The notes under the pieces are model-generated. The model was not told where the DNA came from, did no database searches, and worked only from the letters and a program-made list of their open reading frames with translations. A stretch of 64,000 nt of DNA from Sphingobacterium phlebotomi (lineage in GTDB: Bacteria; Bacteroidota; Bacteroidia; Sphingobacteriales; Sphingobacteriaceae), in assembly GCF_008180195.1 (NCBI RefSeq), contig NZ_VTAV01000001.1, positions 310,001 to 374,000 on the forward strand. The letters run 5' to 3'. This document shows, piece by piece, positions 53,186 to 64,000 of this stretch; position 1 is the stretch's first letter; every line of letters starts with the position of its first letter. A program made the position numbers and the translations under genes.

Positions 53186-53230
53186 GTTACAAAGTTACGA
53201 GATAGACCTCTATTCCCGTAACCTTGTAAC
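53186..53230 (-). other. Intercistronic 16-bp hairpin between ilvC and leuC
   Basis: On the transcribed strand GTTACAAGGTTACGGG (53230-53215) pairs over its full length with CTCGTAACTTTGTAAC (53201-53186), with two G-U pairs and a 13-base loop. No U-run follows, so it is not a standard terminator. A related GTAACCCTTTGTCACC stretch adjoins it. It may be an mRNA-processing site, a partial terminator or a copy of a dispersed repeat. Confidence 0.6.
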
Positions 53231-53252
53231 CCTTTGTCACCTTATAACGCTC

Positions 53253-54734
53253 TTAAACAGTTTTGATAGCCTTCATCGCTGTCATCGCTTTACGTAATCT
53301 AACGCCGACGGTTTCTACAGGATGGTTACGTAAGATCTCGTTAACTTGTACGAGCTGAACATTATCTACAGAGCCGTCTTTACCCTCGTTGAAGTTTTTG
53401 CCGACTAAATCCGTGTCTACTTTTTTCATGAAATCAGCCAATAGTGGTTTACATGCCTGATCGAATAAGTAACAGCCATATTCAGCCGTGTCTGAAATGA
53501 CGCGGTTCATTTCGAATAATTTTTTACGAGCGATCGTGTTTGCAATCAAAGGCGTTTCATGTAATGATTCGTAGTATGCTGATTCCGGCTTAATACCTGC
53601 TTCCACCATGGTTTCAAATGCTAATTCTACACCTGCTCTCACGAAAGCAACCATTAATAAATAATTGTCAAAGTATTCCTGTTCGTTAATTTTTACATCA
53701 CCGGCAGGCGTTTTTTCAAAAGCAGTTTCACCTGTTTCTGCTCTCCACTTTAATAGATTAGCATCTCCGTTTGCCCAATCTTCCATCATGGTTTTACTAA
53801 ATTCGCCCGACATGATATCGTCTTGGTGTTTTTGGAATAAAGGGCGCATAATGTCTTTTAGTTCTTCCGATATTTGGAAAGCTTTAATTTTTGCAGGGTT
53901 TGACAAACGATCCAGCATACCACTTACGCCACCATGTTTTAAAGCTTCTGTGATGACTTCCACACCGTATTGTACTAGTTTGGAAGCGTAACCCGGATCA
54001 ATGCCTTTCTCCACCATTTTATCAAAAGATAGAATGGAGCCGGTTTGCAACAAACCACAAAGGATCGTCTGTTCGCCCATCAAGTCAGACTTAACTTCGG
54101 CTACGAATGAAGACTTTAACACACCTGCGCGGTGTCCACCTGTACCTACACAATATGCTTTTGCATAAGGCCATCCTTTACCTTCCGGATCATTTTCTGG
54201 ATGTACCGCGATTAAAGTAGGGACACCGAAACCTCTTAAATATTCGGCACGGACTTCAGAACCCGGACATTTAGGTGCTACCATAAGAACGGTAATGTCT
54301 TGACGTATCTGCATACCTTCTTCTACGATATTAAAACCGTGTGAATAGGATAGCGCAGCTCCTTGTTTCATCAATGGCTGAACAGCATTGATAACCGATG
54401 TATGTTGTTTGTCAGGTGTTAGGTTGATCACTAAATCTGCCGTTGGAATCAATTCTTCGTACGTTCCTACGTTGAAGTTATTGTCTGTGGCATTTTTCCA
54501 AGAATCTCTTTTTTGTTCAATAGCTTCTTTACGTAATGCATACGAAACGTCCAATCCGCTATCTCTAAGGTTTAAGCCTTGGTTCAAGCCTTGCGCACCA
54601 CACCCTACGATTACGATTTTTTTACCTTTTAAAGCGTTAACACCATCTGAAAATTCATTTGAATCCATAAATTCAGCGTGCCCCAATTGGTTTAATTGAT
54701 CTCTAAGAGGTAATGTGTTGAAATAATTTGCCAT
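53253..54734 (-). CDS. ilvC: Ketol-acid reductoisomerase, class II (long form)
   Basis: This NADPH-dependent enzyme converts acetolactate and acetohydroxybutyrate into dihydroxy acids. At 493 residues it is the E. coli-like long class II form with duplicated C-terminal knot domain. Motifs: the Rossmann [29 protein letters not shown], '[10 protein letters not shown]' and '[13 protein letters not shown]' (metal Asp/Glu). The 35 bases upstream separate it from the DinB-like gene; 89 bases downstream separate it from leuC. Confidence 0.96.
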   Translation of the reverse strand: MANYFNTLPLRDQLNQLGHAEFMDSNEFSDGVNALKGKKIVIVGCGAQGLNQGLNLRDSGLDVSYALRKEAIEQKRDSWKNATDNNFNVGTYEELIPTADLVINLTPDKQHTSVINAVQPLMKQGAALSYSHGFNIVEEGMQIRQDITVLMVAPKCPGSEVRAEYLRGFGVPTLIAVHPENDPEGKGWPYAKAYCVGTGGHRAGVLKSSFVAEVKSDLMGEQTILCGLLQTGSILSFDKMVEKGIDPGYASKLVQYGVEVITEALKHGGVSGMLDRLSNPAKIKAFQISEELKDIMRPLFQKHQDDIMSGEFSKTMMEDWANGDANLLKWRAETGETAFEKTPAGDVKINEQEYFDNYLLMVAFVRAGVELAFETMVEAGIKPESAYYESLHETPLIANTIARKKLFEMNRVISDTAEYGCYLFDQACKPLLADFMKKVDTDLVGKNFNEGKDGSVDNVQLVQVNEILRNHPVETVGVRLRKAMTAMKAIKTV

Positions 54735-54769
54735 TGTTTTGTTATTATAATACGTTGTTTTTGATTGAT

Positions 54770-55237
54770 TTATTTTTTAATTGCTCTCCGTTGGGCTATC
54801 GCATAACCGAAATGCGTGTTATCATGGCCTACCGTTGTGACCAAAAGCTCTTCTATACTGTTTATGAGCACGCCGAAAGTGGAAGTGTCAAAAGGAGCGA
54901 TTTTTTCGAATGTTCCTTTCTGATAATCTTCCTGTATTTTTTGAATAGTAGAAATAGCAAGCTGCTTGAGTTCGGCTACTTCTTCCGCCGAGACAAAGTA
55001 TTCCGGTTTTGAACCTTTTTTATATGCTTCGATATGCTTGACGAAAGATATATCGGAAGTGATGCCTGTCCGTACATAGCATAGCGTTTGTGTACTCACG
55101 ACGATGTGCCCGAAGTTCCAGATGATATTGTTGTTAAAACCTTCGGGAATTTGGTTAAGTTCGTCTAAAGTGAGGTCATCCAATAAGCGGATAAAGGCGT
55201 TACGGCTATCTATTATAAATTTGAATGTTTCTGTCAT
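54770..55237 (-). CDS. DinB-superfamily putative metalloprotein
   Basis: This 155-residue four-helix-bundle protein of the DinB/YfiT type has a likely metal triad of His in '[13 protein letters not shown]' and the two His of '[18 protein letters not shown]'. DinB-fold proteins include thiol-dependent transferases (for example bacillithiol S-transferase) and many of unknown role. It lies between ilvN (15 bases) and ilvC (35 bases), so it is transcribed with the branched-chain genes, but no enzymatic link is evident. Confidence 0.75.
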   Translation of the reverse strand: MTETFKFIIDSRNAFIRLLDDLTLDELNQIPEGFNNNIIWNFGHIVVSTQTLCYVRTGITSDISFVKHIEAYKKGSKPEYFVSAEEVAELKQLAISTIQKIQEDYQKGTFEKIAPFDTSTFGVLINSIEELLVTTVGHDNTHFGYAIAQRRAIKK

Positions 55238-55252
55238 TTTTCTTTTCCATTT

Positions 55253-55852
55253 CTACATAGTAAACACTTTCTCCTGCTGATCGAGATATTCATTTTCCAC
55301 GATTTCTGGAGCGGGTTCTTCACGTTCAAACTGTTTTATTTTTGTGTGGAAGCCGGCGCTGTCTTTGATGATGGCAATACGGGCACCGCGAACGAATTCG
55401 ATGAGACCATATTCTCCCAGAGCCGCTGTCAGACGGTCAATTTCTTCCCGACGGCCGGCCGTTTCAAATACGGTATAATCATGCCGGATAACTACAGCAG
55501 AGGCGCCGTACTCTCGAAGCAAACGCTCCACAGGGGCTTTTTCTGCAATAATTTCTGTCGGAACTTTGTAAAGGGCTTGTTCTTGCCAAATTAATTCTTC
55601 GTCCGTATTGTAATAAGCTTTTAAAACCTCCACCTGCTTTTCAATTTGCCGGCAAAGTTTACGTACCACATCTTCACTCTCGTTAATTAAAATCGTGAAG
55701 CGGTGGATACCTTCTACCTCTGATGGCGAGGTGTTCAAGCTTTCTACATTGATTTTTCTTCTGGAAAAGATACCGGAGATACGTCCTATCATACCGATAG
55801 AATTCTCTGTGTATAACGTGATAGTATATTCTTGTTTTTCCATTATTTGCAT
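55253..55852 (-). CDS. ilvN: Acetolactate synthase small (regulatory) subunit
   Basis: This 199-residue regulatory subunit has an N-terminal ACT domain (about 4-80: 'YTITLYTENSIGMIGRISGIFSRRKINVESLNTSPSE') and a second C-terminal regulatory domain ending near residue 165, with an acidic tail. It activates IlvB and confers valine feedback inhibition. The Met at residue 4 is an alternative start. The gap to ilvB is 2 bases. Confidence 0.93.
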   Translation of the reverse strand: MQIMEKQEYTITLYTENSIGMIGRISGIFSRRKINVESLNTSPSEVEGIHRFTILINESEDVVRKLCRQIEKQVEVLKAYYNTDEELIWQEQALYKVPTEIIAEKAPVERLLREYGASAVVIRHDYTVFETAGRREEIDRLTAALGEYGLIEFVRGARIAIIKDSAGFHTKIKQFEREEPAPEIVENEYLDQQEKVFTM

Positions 55853-55854
55853 TT

Positions 55855-57597
55855 TTACTTTAAACGTATTTCCGATACTGATGCGCCTTGTGGGACCATA
55901 GGGAAAACATTGTTTTCCTTGCCGACCATAATCTCCAATAAATAAGATCCATCATGATCGAGCATAGCCTTCAATGCTGCGTGTAGATCTTTCCGTTCGG
56001 AAATTTTGTTCCCTTCAATATGATAACCTTTTGCCACGGTCACAAAATCCGGACTCGTTATATTGACAAAAGAGTAACGTTTATCGTTAAATAACTGCTG
56101 CCATTGGCGTACCATACCTAGAAACTCGTTGTTGAGGATGAGAATTTTGACTTTCGCGCCGAATTGCATGATCGTTCCCAGTTCTTGGATCGTCATCTGG
56201 ATGCCTCCATCGCCAATGATAGCAACGACATCACGCTCTGGGGTTCCATACCATGCGCCAATAGCTGCAGGTAATCCAAAGCCCATCGTACCCAATCCTC
56301 CAGAAGTAACATTCGACTTCGATTTATTAAATCTTGCATAGCGGCAAGTAACCATTTGATGCTGCCCCACATCTGTTACGATAACGGCATCGCCCCCGGT
56401 CAATTCATTTAAAACCTTAATCACTTCCCCCATCGTCATGATATCCGATGTCGGGTTCAATTCATCCTGGATGACTTCCTTAACTTCCTTTTTCTCTAAT
56501 TCGCGGAATTCCGCTAGCCACGCGCTGTGATCACGTTGTTGGAGCAGTTCCGTTAGCATAGGTAGCGTCTCTTTACAATCGCCCCATACAGGTACGGTCG
56601 TAGCGACATTTTTGTCGATTTCGGCCGGATCAATATCCAGGTGAATGACTTTTGCTTGCTTGGCATATTTATCCAATCGGCCGGTTACGCGATCGTCAAA
56701 GCGCATTCCTACGGCGATCAATACATCACATTCATTGGTCATGACATTGGGCGCATAATTCCCGTGCATACCGAGCATACCAACATGCAATGGATGATCC
56801 GTTTCCAATGCACTCAATCCCATGACGGTCGTTGCTGCCGGAAAACCGCCTTTTTCAATGAAGTCTTTGAGATCCTGTTCTGCCTTACCCAAAATGATAC
56901 CTTGTCCGAACAATACGAACGGTTTCTTCGCTTGATTAATGAGTTCGGCAGCCTTTTCTACATATTCCTTACGCACAATTGGTTTGGGTCTGTAGCTACG
57001 AACATGGTCACATTTTTCATAGCCTTTATAATCAAACAGTTGTATTTGTGCGTTTTTAGTAATATCAATTAAAACGGGGCCAGGACGTCCGGTTCGTGCT
57101 ATATAGAATGCTTTTGCCAATACACTCGGGATCTCCGTAGCATCGGTAACTTGATAGTTCCATTTGGTAACCGGTGTTGTGATATTGATGACGTCCGTTT
57201 CCTGGAAAGCATCTGTTCCTAATAACGAAGCAAACACTTGTCCCGTAATACATACGATTGGATTACTGTCGATCATGGCGTCAGCTAATCCAGTCACCAG
57301 ATTGGTTGCTCCCGGACCACTTGTCGCAAATGCGACACCGACACGTCCAGACGTCCGGGCATAGCCTTGTGCTGCATGGACTCCGCCTTGTTCATGACGG
57401 ACCAAGATATGGTTTAATCTGTCATTATAATCGTATAAAGCATCGTATATAGGCATAATTGCCCCCCCTGGATAACCAAATAGGGTATCTACTCCTTCTT
57501 GAATCAAAGCTTCCAATACGGCCTGTGACCCGCTGATTTGGGTCGTTGTCGCTTTGGACTCTTGTGGCTTTGATCGTGTTTTTTCCAGTGTACTCAT
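55855..57597 (-). CDS. ilvB: Acetolactate synthase large (catalytic) subunit
   Basis: This ThDP-dependent enzyme makes 2-acetolactate or 2-aceto-2-hydroxybutyrate from pyruvate. The 580-residue protein from the ATG at 57597 has 'VDTLFGYPGGAIMPIYDAL', the catalytic Glu in 'LVRHEQGGVHAAQGYAR', 'GPGATNLVTG', and the ThDP motif 'VVAIIGDGGIQMTIQELGTIMQFGAKVKILILNN'. A longer in-frame start (57651) would overlap ilvD by 19 bases and adds a nonconserved stretch. It lies between ilvD and ilvN. Confidence 0.95.
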   Translation of the reverse strand: MSTLEKTRSKPQESKATTTQISGSQAVLEALIQEGVDTLFGYPGGAIMPIYDALYDYNDRLNHILVRHEQGGVHAAQGYARTSGRVGVAFATSGPGATNLVTGLADAMIDSNPIVCITGQVFASLLGTDAFQETDVINITTPVTKWNYQVTDATEIPSVLAKAFYIARTGRPGPVLIDITKNAQIQLFDYKGYEKCDHVRSYRPKPIVRKEYVEKAAELINQAKKPFVLFGQGIILGKAEQDLKDFIEKGGFPAATTVMGLSALETDHPLHVGMLGMHGNYAPNVMTNECDVLIAVGMRFDDRVTGRLDKYAKQAKVIHLDIDPAEIDKNVATTVPVWGDCKETLPMLTELLQQRDHSAWLAEFRELEKKEVKEVIQDELNPTSDIMTMGEVIKVLNELTGGDAVIVTDVGQHQMVTCRYARFNKSKSNVTSGGLGTMGFGLPAAIGAWYGTPERDVVAIIGDGGIQMTIQELGTIMQFGAKVKILILNNEFLGMVRQWQQLFNDKRYSFVNITSPDFVTVAKGYHIEGNKISERKDLHAALKAMLDHDGSYLLEIMVGKENNVFPMVPQGASVSEIRLK

Positions 57598-57632
57598 TTT
57601 TTTACTATTAGAAATATTTGTATCACTACTTT

Positions 57633-59333
57633 TTATAAATCTGTCACGCAACCTTGTGAAGCATTGGCAACTGTTTTTGCGTATTTATACAATACACCTT
57701 TGTTTACTTTTAATGCCGGTTGCTTCCATTTCGCCCTGCGAGAAGTAATCTCTTCATCCGACAGTTTTACATTAATGGTATTGTTTACTGCATCGATTTC
57801 AATGATGTCATCGTCCTGGACGAGGCCGATAAGGCCACCTTCGTATGCTTCAGGCGTGATGTGGCCTACGACGAATCCGTGCGTTCCACCGGAGAAACGA
57901 CCATCGGTAATTAATGCAACAGATTTCCCGAGACCTGCTCCGATAATCAGAGAGGTTGGTTTCAGCATTTCCGGCATACCGGGTGCACCCTTCGGTCCTT
58001 CGTTTTTGATGACGATAACATCGCCGGGTTTAACGCGTCCCGAAGCAACGCCTTTTGCCAAATCCTGTTCTCCGTCAAACACCCGAGCTGGGCCATTAAA
58101 TTTTTCTCCTTCCTTACCAGAAATTTTGGCTACAGAACCTTGTTCTGCCAAGTTTCCGTATAGAATTTGTAAATGGCCTGTTTTTTTAATAGGATTATCC
58201 AATGGCTGCACAATATCCTGGTCATAGTCCATAATAGATTTAACATCCGCTAAGTTCTCTGCGATGGTCTTTCCAGTAACGGTTAAACAGTCGCCATGTA
58301 ATAGACCTTCATCCAATAGATATTTCATGACGGCGGGCGTGCCACCGTATTGTTGTAAATCTTGCATCAAGAATTTGCCCGATGGCTTGAAGTCTGCTAA
58401 TACAGGCGTTTCATCAGACATGCGTTGGAAATCATCTGCTGTGATATCAACATCTACTGCTTTACCTATCGCTATAAAGTGCAATACTGCATTTGTCGAT
58501 CCACCCAAAACAACAATCAGACGCATCGCATTTTCGAAAGCTTTGCGCGTCATAATATCGGAGGGTTTGATATCTCTTTCCAAAAGCGTATGCATATATT
58601 TTCCCACTTCCAAACATTCTTTCTTTTTCTCTTCCGATACGGCAGGGTTAGAAGAGGAATAGGGTAGGCTCATCCCCAAAGCCTCAATAGCGGATGCCAT
58701 GGTATTGGCGGTGTACATCCCCCCACATGCACCTGCGCCAGGGCAAGTGTGACGAATAACACCGTCGTAATCCTCATCCGAAATCGTGCCTGCGATTTTT
58801 TTGCCCAAAGCTTCGAAAGCGGATACAATATTTAATTCTTCACCTTTATAATAGCCCGGCGCAATCGTGCCTCCGTATACCATAATAGCGGGGCGGTTTA
58901 ATCTACCCATCGCCATAATGGCGCCCGGCATGTTCTTGTCGCACCCTGGGATAGCGACCACGCCATCATAATATTGACCACCACAGATGGTTTCGATACT
59001 GTCTGCAATGACGTCACGTGATACTAACGAATAGCGCATTCCGTCTGTACCGTTGCTCATACCATCGCTTACGCCGATTGTTCCAAATGTAAGCCCGACC
59101 AAATCACTGCCCCAAATACCTTGTTTTACCAATTGGGCTAAATCATTCAAGTGCATGTTGCAGGTATTCCCATCATACCCCATACTGGCAATACCGACTT
59201 GCGCTTTGTCCATATCAGCGTCCGTAAGCCCAATCCCGTACAGCATAGCTTTTGCTGCAGGTTGTGTTTCATCTTGTGTAAAGATGCGACTGTACTTGTT
59301 CATTACACTTTTCGTGTCAGATGATGACTTCAT
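57633..59333 (-). CDS. ilvD: Dihydroxy-acid dehydratase
   Basis: This Fe-S enzyme removes water from dihydroxy-isovalerate/methylvalerate to give 2-oxo acids. At 566 residues it has '[12 protein letters not shown]', '[22 protein letters not shown]' and '[27 protein letters not shown]' with the three cluster Cys of the family, and '[22 protein letters not shown]'. The start at 59333 overlaps the ilvE stop by 17 bases; an internal ATG at 59303 ([10 protein letters not shown]) would avoid this and is equally plausible. Confidence 0.95.
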   Translation of the reverse strand: MKSSSDTKSVMNKYSRIFTQDETQPAAKAMLYGIGLTDADMDKAQVGIASMGYDGNTCNMHLNDLAQLVKQGIWGSDLVGLTFGTIGVSDGMSNGTDGMRYSLVSRDVIADSIETICGGQYYDGVVAIPGCDKNMPGAIMAMGRLNRPAIMVYGGTIAPGYYKGEELNIVSAFEALGKKIAGTISDEDYDGVIRHTCPGAGACGGMYTANTMASAIEALGMSLPYSSSNPAVSEEKKKECLEVGKYMHTLLERDIKPSDIMTRKAFENAMRLIVVLGGSTNAVLHFIAIGKAVDVDITADDFQRMSDETPVLADFKPSGKFLMQDLQQYGGTPAVMKYLLDEGLLHGDCLTVTGKTIAENLADVKSIMDYDQDIVQPLDNPIKKTGHLQILYGNLAEQGSVAKISGKEGEKFNGPARVFDGEQDLAKGVASGRVKPGDVIVIKNEGPKGAPGMPEMLKPTSLIIGAGLGKSVALITDGRFSGGTHGFVVGHITPEAYEGGLIGLVQDDDIIEIDAVNNTINVKLSDEEITSRRAKWKQPALKVNKGVLYKYAKTVANASQGCVTDL

Positions 59334-60207
59334 AATTCTCTTCTTCTAAAACTAATTTTTTATATTTCCTTTGAATGGATGCACCGATAGTGTGTTCCCA
59401 GTCTTCTTTGTAAATAACGCCGTCTACCTCTTTGATGCCGATGATTTCGGCTGCGGTACCACATAAAAAAGCACTGTCCGCTCCGTGAACGTCTTCGATA
59501 GTCAGCTTTTTCTCTATCACATCAATATTCAACTCCTTGCATAGTTCAATGACGGTTTGTCTGGTGATACCCGGAAAAACATGATCCAATGGAGGGGTAT
59601 ATAATTTAAAGTCCTTTTCAATAAAGAGGTTTTCACTGGAGGCCTGTGCGATATACCCATCCTGGCTCAACATGAGCGCTTCATCAAATCCTTGTTTGAT
59701 GGCATCACTGGAAGCGAGGATAGCATTGATGTATTGCCCTGAGACTTTTGCCTCTATCCGAAATGACTTCGGATTGGGGCGCTGAATCATAGAAGTGCAT
59801 ACGCGGAGAAGGTTTTGCCCTAGATATGGTCCCCATTCCCATGCCGCAATCATAATGTGGGCATCTTTTGCCGAAGTGAGGTGCATATTTGAACCGGAAA
59901 ACACTAGCGGACGTATATATGCCGCCCGAAGGTTGTTGGTTTCCAATAATGCGTATGTTTTCTCTATTAATGTTTGATTATTCCACTGATAGGGAAGGTT
60001 AATAGCTTCACATGAACGTTGTAAACGCTTGAAATGTTCTTCTGCCTTGAAGATTCTCGTGCCATGATGCGTACTGTAAGCTCTCAGCCCTTCGAAAGCC
60101 CCATACCCATAATGCAACGATTGGCCGAACAGATCTACTCCGGCATCTGTGGCCTTTACAAAATCTTCGTCCAAATAAATGTAAGTGTCTTGATTATAAT
60201 ACTGCAT
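59317..60207 (-). CDS. ilvE: Branched-chain amino-acid aminotransferase
   Basis: This fold-type IV PLP transaminase carries out the last step of Ile, Val and Leu synthesis. It has 296 residues: '[31 protein letters not shown]', 'YIRPLVFSG', the PLP Lys in '[20 protein letters not shown]', '[21 protein letters not shown]', and '[15 protein letters not shown]'. It is the first gene of the 13-gene operon. No T-box or leader peptide was recognised upstream. Confidence 0.94.
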   Translation of the reverse strand: MQYYNQDTYIYLDEDFVKATDAGVDLFGQSLHYGYGAFEGLRAYSTHHGTRIFKAEEHFKRLQRSCEAINLPYQWNNQTLIEKTYALLETNNLRAAYIRPLVFSGSNMHLTSAKDAHIMIAAWEWGPYLGQNLLRVCTSMIQRPNPKSFRIEAKVSGQYINAILASSDAIKQGFDEALMLSQDGYIAQASSENLFIEKDFKLYTPPLDHVFPGITRQTVIELCKELNIDVIEKKLTIEDVHGADSAFLCGTAAEIIGIKEVDGVIYKEDWEHTIGASIQRKYKKLVLEEENYEVII

Positions 60208-60463
60208 AGTGTCTCCCTCAATTTCACTATGGTCAAGTTAGCGCTATTAAAAATTCTTTACAATAGCAAAACAAAGTATTTTTAAAAAGTTTATTATTTT
60301 AATTTATCTATTTTTATGGAATATTATTTTGATATATTGTTTTATATTAATTTTAAATTTTGAGGTTCATAGACTAAAATTAAAATCGGTATAGTGTTTC
60401 AAAATGTTGTCTTTACCAAAAAAGACCAAAATTCTGCTTAAAATGGTAAAAAAGGGTATGAGA
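60208..60463. other. AT-rich promoter region upstream of ilvE
   Basis: With the adjoining atpC terminator, this is a 321-base gap without a gene. The sequence is very AT-rich with long T/A tracts. The nearest promoter-like site on the ilv strand is TACTTTGTTTTG around 60260-60275, which does not fit TAnnTTTG exactly. No regulatory codon-rich leader peptide, tRNA-binding leader or clear palindrome was found. Confidence 0.4.
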
Positions 60464-60502
60464 GTTGAAAAAAATAGCCCACAGTTTTTAAACCGTGGGC
60501 TA
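60464..60502 (-). terminator. Intrinsic terminator of atpDC
   Basis: On the minus strand a 13-bp stem, starting UAGCCCACGG and closing with CUGUGGGCUA (60502-60475), has a 2-base loop and is followed directly by a run of seven U. It starts 26 bases after the atpC stop. Confidence 0.88.
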
Positions 60503-60528
60503 CATAAATTAAATGTATTTTTAAACTA

Positions 60529-60777
60529 TTATTCTTCCACGATTCCTTCTGCTAAAACAGTAATGTTATTGTCTTTAGCTTCTACAACCCCACCTTTAAT
60601 GACGAAAACGGTCTGGCCTTGTGCATCTCGAATAATAACTTTTCCATCTTCTAAAGTAGATACGATAGGAGCGTGATCCTGCAAAATTTGAAAAGACCCG
60701 GCGCTACCAGGTACCGTTACAGCTGTAGCGTCGCCCTCGTATGCTAATTTATCTGGAGTAATAATCGTTAATCTCAT
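60529..60777 (-). CDS. atpC: ATP synthase F1 epsilon subunit, truncated form
   Basis: This 82-residue protein is the N-terminal beta-sandwich of the epsilon subunit ('MRLTIITPDKLAYEGDATAVTVPGSAGSFQILQDHAPIVSTL'), which links the gamma stalk to the c-ring. The C-terminal two-helix inhibitory domain of ~50 residues present in E. coli is absent, as in other Bacteroidota, so classical epsilon inhibition is not expected. It follows atpD by 1 base. Confidence 0.94.
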   Translation of the reverse strand: MRLTIITPDKLAYEGDATAVTVPGSAGSFQILQDHAPIVSTLEDGKVIIRDAQGQTVFVIKGGVVEAKDNNITVLAEGIVEE

Positions 60778-60778
60778 C

Positions 60779-62616
<1,838 letters not shown>

Positions 62617-64000
62617 TTAAGCGAGTTGAATATCTTCCGTATATTCATTGCCAAATCGGTCAGTGACGACAATCTTCACTGTTTTAGCATCGGTTTGGGT
62701 GTAAAACAAATGATCTGTCCGTCCAGGTTCAACCCAGGCTCTGCGTTCTTTTGGTCGTTCTTTTCCTTTATAAAGGGAAACAGCCAGTTCATCGAAACCT
62801 TTGGTTTGCTCTAAGTCACCTTTGGCAACACCGTCGGCAAACCAAATCACTTTCCACGCAGGATCATAATTCCATACATTCACCATGATGCGGTTCATGC
62901 CTCCACTGAGTTTTTGGACGCTGCTACGGAATTGGTAATTGCGATCTTTACCGATGGATTTATAAAACCAGTTTACCGATGTTCCATCCACTTCAAAGAC
63001 CCCATAACCGCGGGGGGTGCCGTCTGTGCAAACCGGTCCTGTCCACCAGGCACCGCAAAGTGTCGCATGGGTATGCTCATATATATTTCCGTTAACATGG
63101 TTCGTGTTTCGGTGGGTATGACCGGAAAGAACATGAATCTGTTGAAAGTCCTCAAAAAGAGCATACAGTTCATCACGGTTTTTTACGCTATTGTAGATCG
63201 GAATATGCACGCTAATGATTAACACGTGGTCTTTAGGGACGTGCTGCAGATCTTTTTTCAGCCAGGAAAGTTGTTCGGCACTGATGTGACCGTCGTATTG
63301 CTTGATGCGGGTGTAACGAATGGTGTCTAATACCACGTAATGTACTTTCCCTCGGTTAAACGAATAATAGGAGGGGCCAAAATGCGCTTTAAATAGTGCT
63401 GCGTCATCGGATTCATTAGCGGTCACTTCCTGTTTATCGTGGTTTCCGATCGTCTGAAAGAAGGGGATGCCTACCTTGCCTATCGTTTCTTTGTAATCTT
63501 GCCACAACTTTGGTGTGTCCCAAATGGAATCTCCCAAACTGATGCCGTGAAACTTTTCCTTGGGCATGGATGCGAGAAATTGTGCTATGTCCGGAAGCGA
63601 TTCTTGCCGAAGCTGCCGAACGTCTTCCTTATCCCGTATCTGTGGGTCGCCTAAGGCGAGGAAATAGTGGTGATGATCGTTATAGGTCGTTTTTTCCAAC
63701 TCAAAATTATACGCCCCACTGTCTGGTAAACGGTAAATAGCCGCGAAACCATGCACGTTTTTTATGTTATAGCCTGATGGATTCGATAAGAAAATATGCT
63801 TCGCATTGTGGTGCAGCTGTAAGGTGTATCTTCCCCTTCTGTCGCTTACGGCCACATTGTATCCGTCGGATACAATCGCATTAGCAATATTTTTTCGGCG
63901 TGCCCTGATCCGCCCCTTGATTAACTTTCCGCTGTCTTGTGGCGATACAACGGCGAAAGCTTTACCCGAAAGATAAAGTCCGCCAATGAGTAATCCGGAT
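62617..64000 (-). CDS. Exported calcineurin-like metallophosphoesterase (5' partial)
   Basis: The frame is open to the window edge: upstream of the apparent GTG at 63855 the same frame continues with 48 more codons beginning inside a signal peptide (SGLLIGGLYLSGKAFAVV), so the start lies beyond 64000. Next comes an N-terminal Ig-like MetallophosN-type domain ('DGYNVAVSDRRGRYTLQLH'). The catalytic domain shows LALGDPQIRDK, ISLGDSIWDT, FQTIGNHDK, IISVHIPIYNS and VLSGHTHRN, the binuclear-metal motifs. A C-terminal beta domain (last ~140 residues) is of the MetallophosC type. It probably hydrolyses a phosphoester in the periplasm; the substrate is unknown. Confidence 0.87.
   Translation of the reverse strand, partial: SGLLIGGLYLSGKAFAVVSPQDSGKLIKGRIRARRKNIANAIVSDGYNVAVSDRRGRYTLQLHHNAKHIFLSNPSGYNIKNVHGFAAIYRLPDSGAYNFELEKTTYNDHHHYFLALGDPQIRDKEDVRQLRQESLPDIAQFLASMPKEKFHGISLGDSIWDTPKLWQDYKETIGKVGIPFFQTIGNHDKQEVTANESDDAALFKAHFGPSYYSFNRGKVHYVVLDTIRYTRIKQYDGHISAEQLSWLKKDLQHVPKDHVLIISVHIPIYNSVKNRDELYALFEDFQQIHVLSGHTHRNTNHVNGNIYEHTHATLCGAWWTGPVCTDGTPRGYGVFEVDGTSVNWFYKSIGKDRNYQFRSSVQKLSGGMNRIMVNVWNYDPAWKVIWFADGVAKGDLEQTKGFDELAVSLYKGKERPKERRAWVEPGRTDHLFYTQTDAKTVKIVVTDRFGNEYTEDIQLA

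Noticed and set aside
60208..60528. T-box, attenuator or leader peptide controlling the ilv operon
   Set aside because: No short ORF rich in Ile/Val/Leu codons and no alternative stem pairs before ilvE; the only strong hairpin is the atpC terminator on the same strand far upstream.
60404..60676. 90-codon plus-strand frame between ilvE and atpC
   Set aside because: It runs through the atpC terminator and antisense to atpC; the product has no motif.
63618..63855. GTG at 63855 as the start of the metallophosphoesterase
   Set aside because: The frame stays open upstream to the window edge and encodes a signal peptide and the first strands of the N-terminal domain, so the gene is simply cut by the window.

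Overview
The window looks like chromosomal DNA of a Bacteroidota bacterium, most likely Sphingobacteriaceae (Sphingobacterium, Pedobacter, Olivibacter or a relative). The evidence is a SusC/SusD outer-membrane pair with lipoprotein partners, many short Cys-anchored lipoproteins, PKD-like, DUF4843, DUF6266 and DUF3686 families, and promoters of the Bacteroidota TTG-N19/20-TAnnTTTG type (the clearest are upstream of atpD and of the FAH-family gene). Shine-Dalgarno sequences are mostly absent. I see no insertion sequence, prophage, CRISPR array, rRNA or tRNA. Family assignments come from reading motifs by eye, not from searches.

Layout. 1-9165 (+): a SusC (5' end cut by the window) - SusD - DUF4843 - PKD-like - TlpA - TlpA nutrient-uptake operon. 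9169-18178 (-): an envelope-stress cassette of YbjN-like protein, PspA, small PLDc_N-like membrane protein, YqiJ/NfeD-like protein, YqiK-type flotillin and a giant DUF3686 AAA ATPase, with a divergent XRE regulator (18268-18927) and a palindrome-rich shared control region. 18942-30055: uvrA, a DUF2157-like membrane protein, an orphan PqqD/HprK-like kinase pair, OsmC, GDPD, a FadL/SGNH pair, metZ and tpx. 30172-33666 (+): a GH29 fucosidase lipoprotein and an unknown two-part lipoprotein. 33746-39034 (-): D-2-hydroxyacid dehydrogenase, glyQS, bcp, an M23 peptidase and an FAH-family hydrolase. 39035-40029: a highly structured intergenic region followed by a DUF6266 gene. 40110-43846 (-): nrdHIEF, class Ib ribonucleotide reductase. 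44263-45762 (+): an S41 peptidase lipoprotein. 45827-60207 (-): a 13-gene branched-chain amino-acid super-operon, ilvE-ilvD-ilvB-ilvN-dinB-ilvC-leuC-leuD-ABC-leuB-leuA-yraN-ilvA. 60529-62281 (-): atpD-atpC. 62617-end (-): a metallophosphoesterase cut by the window edge.

How the genes work together. The ilv/leu block encodes the whole route from threonine and pyruvate to Ile, Val and Leu, with three unrelated genes embedded (a DinB-fold protein, a tandem ABC ATPase and YraN). The PspA/flotillin/ATPase cassette probably maintains or remodels the inner membrane under control of the divergent XRE protein. It is the strongest candidate for an under-described system. Second-tier candidates are the G-run/C-run palindrome in front of the DUF6266 gene and the orphan PqqD/HprK pair. 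Several convergent gene pairs share hairpins that overlap one or both stop codons.
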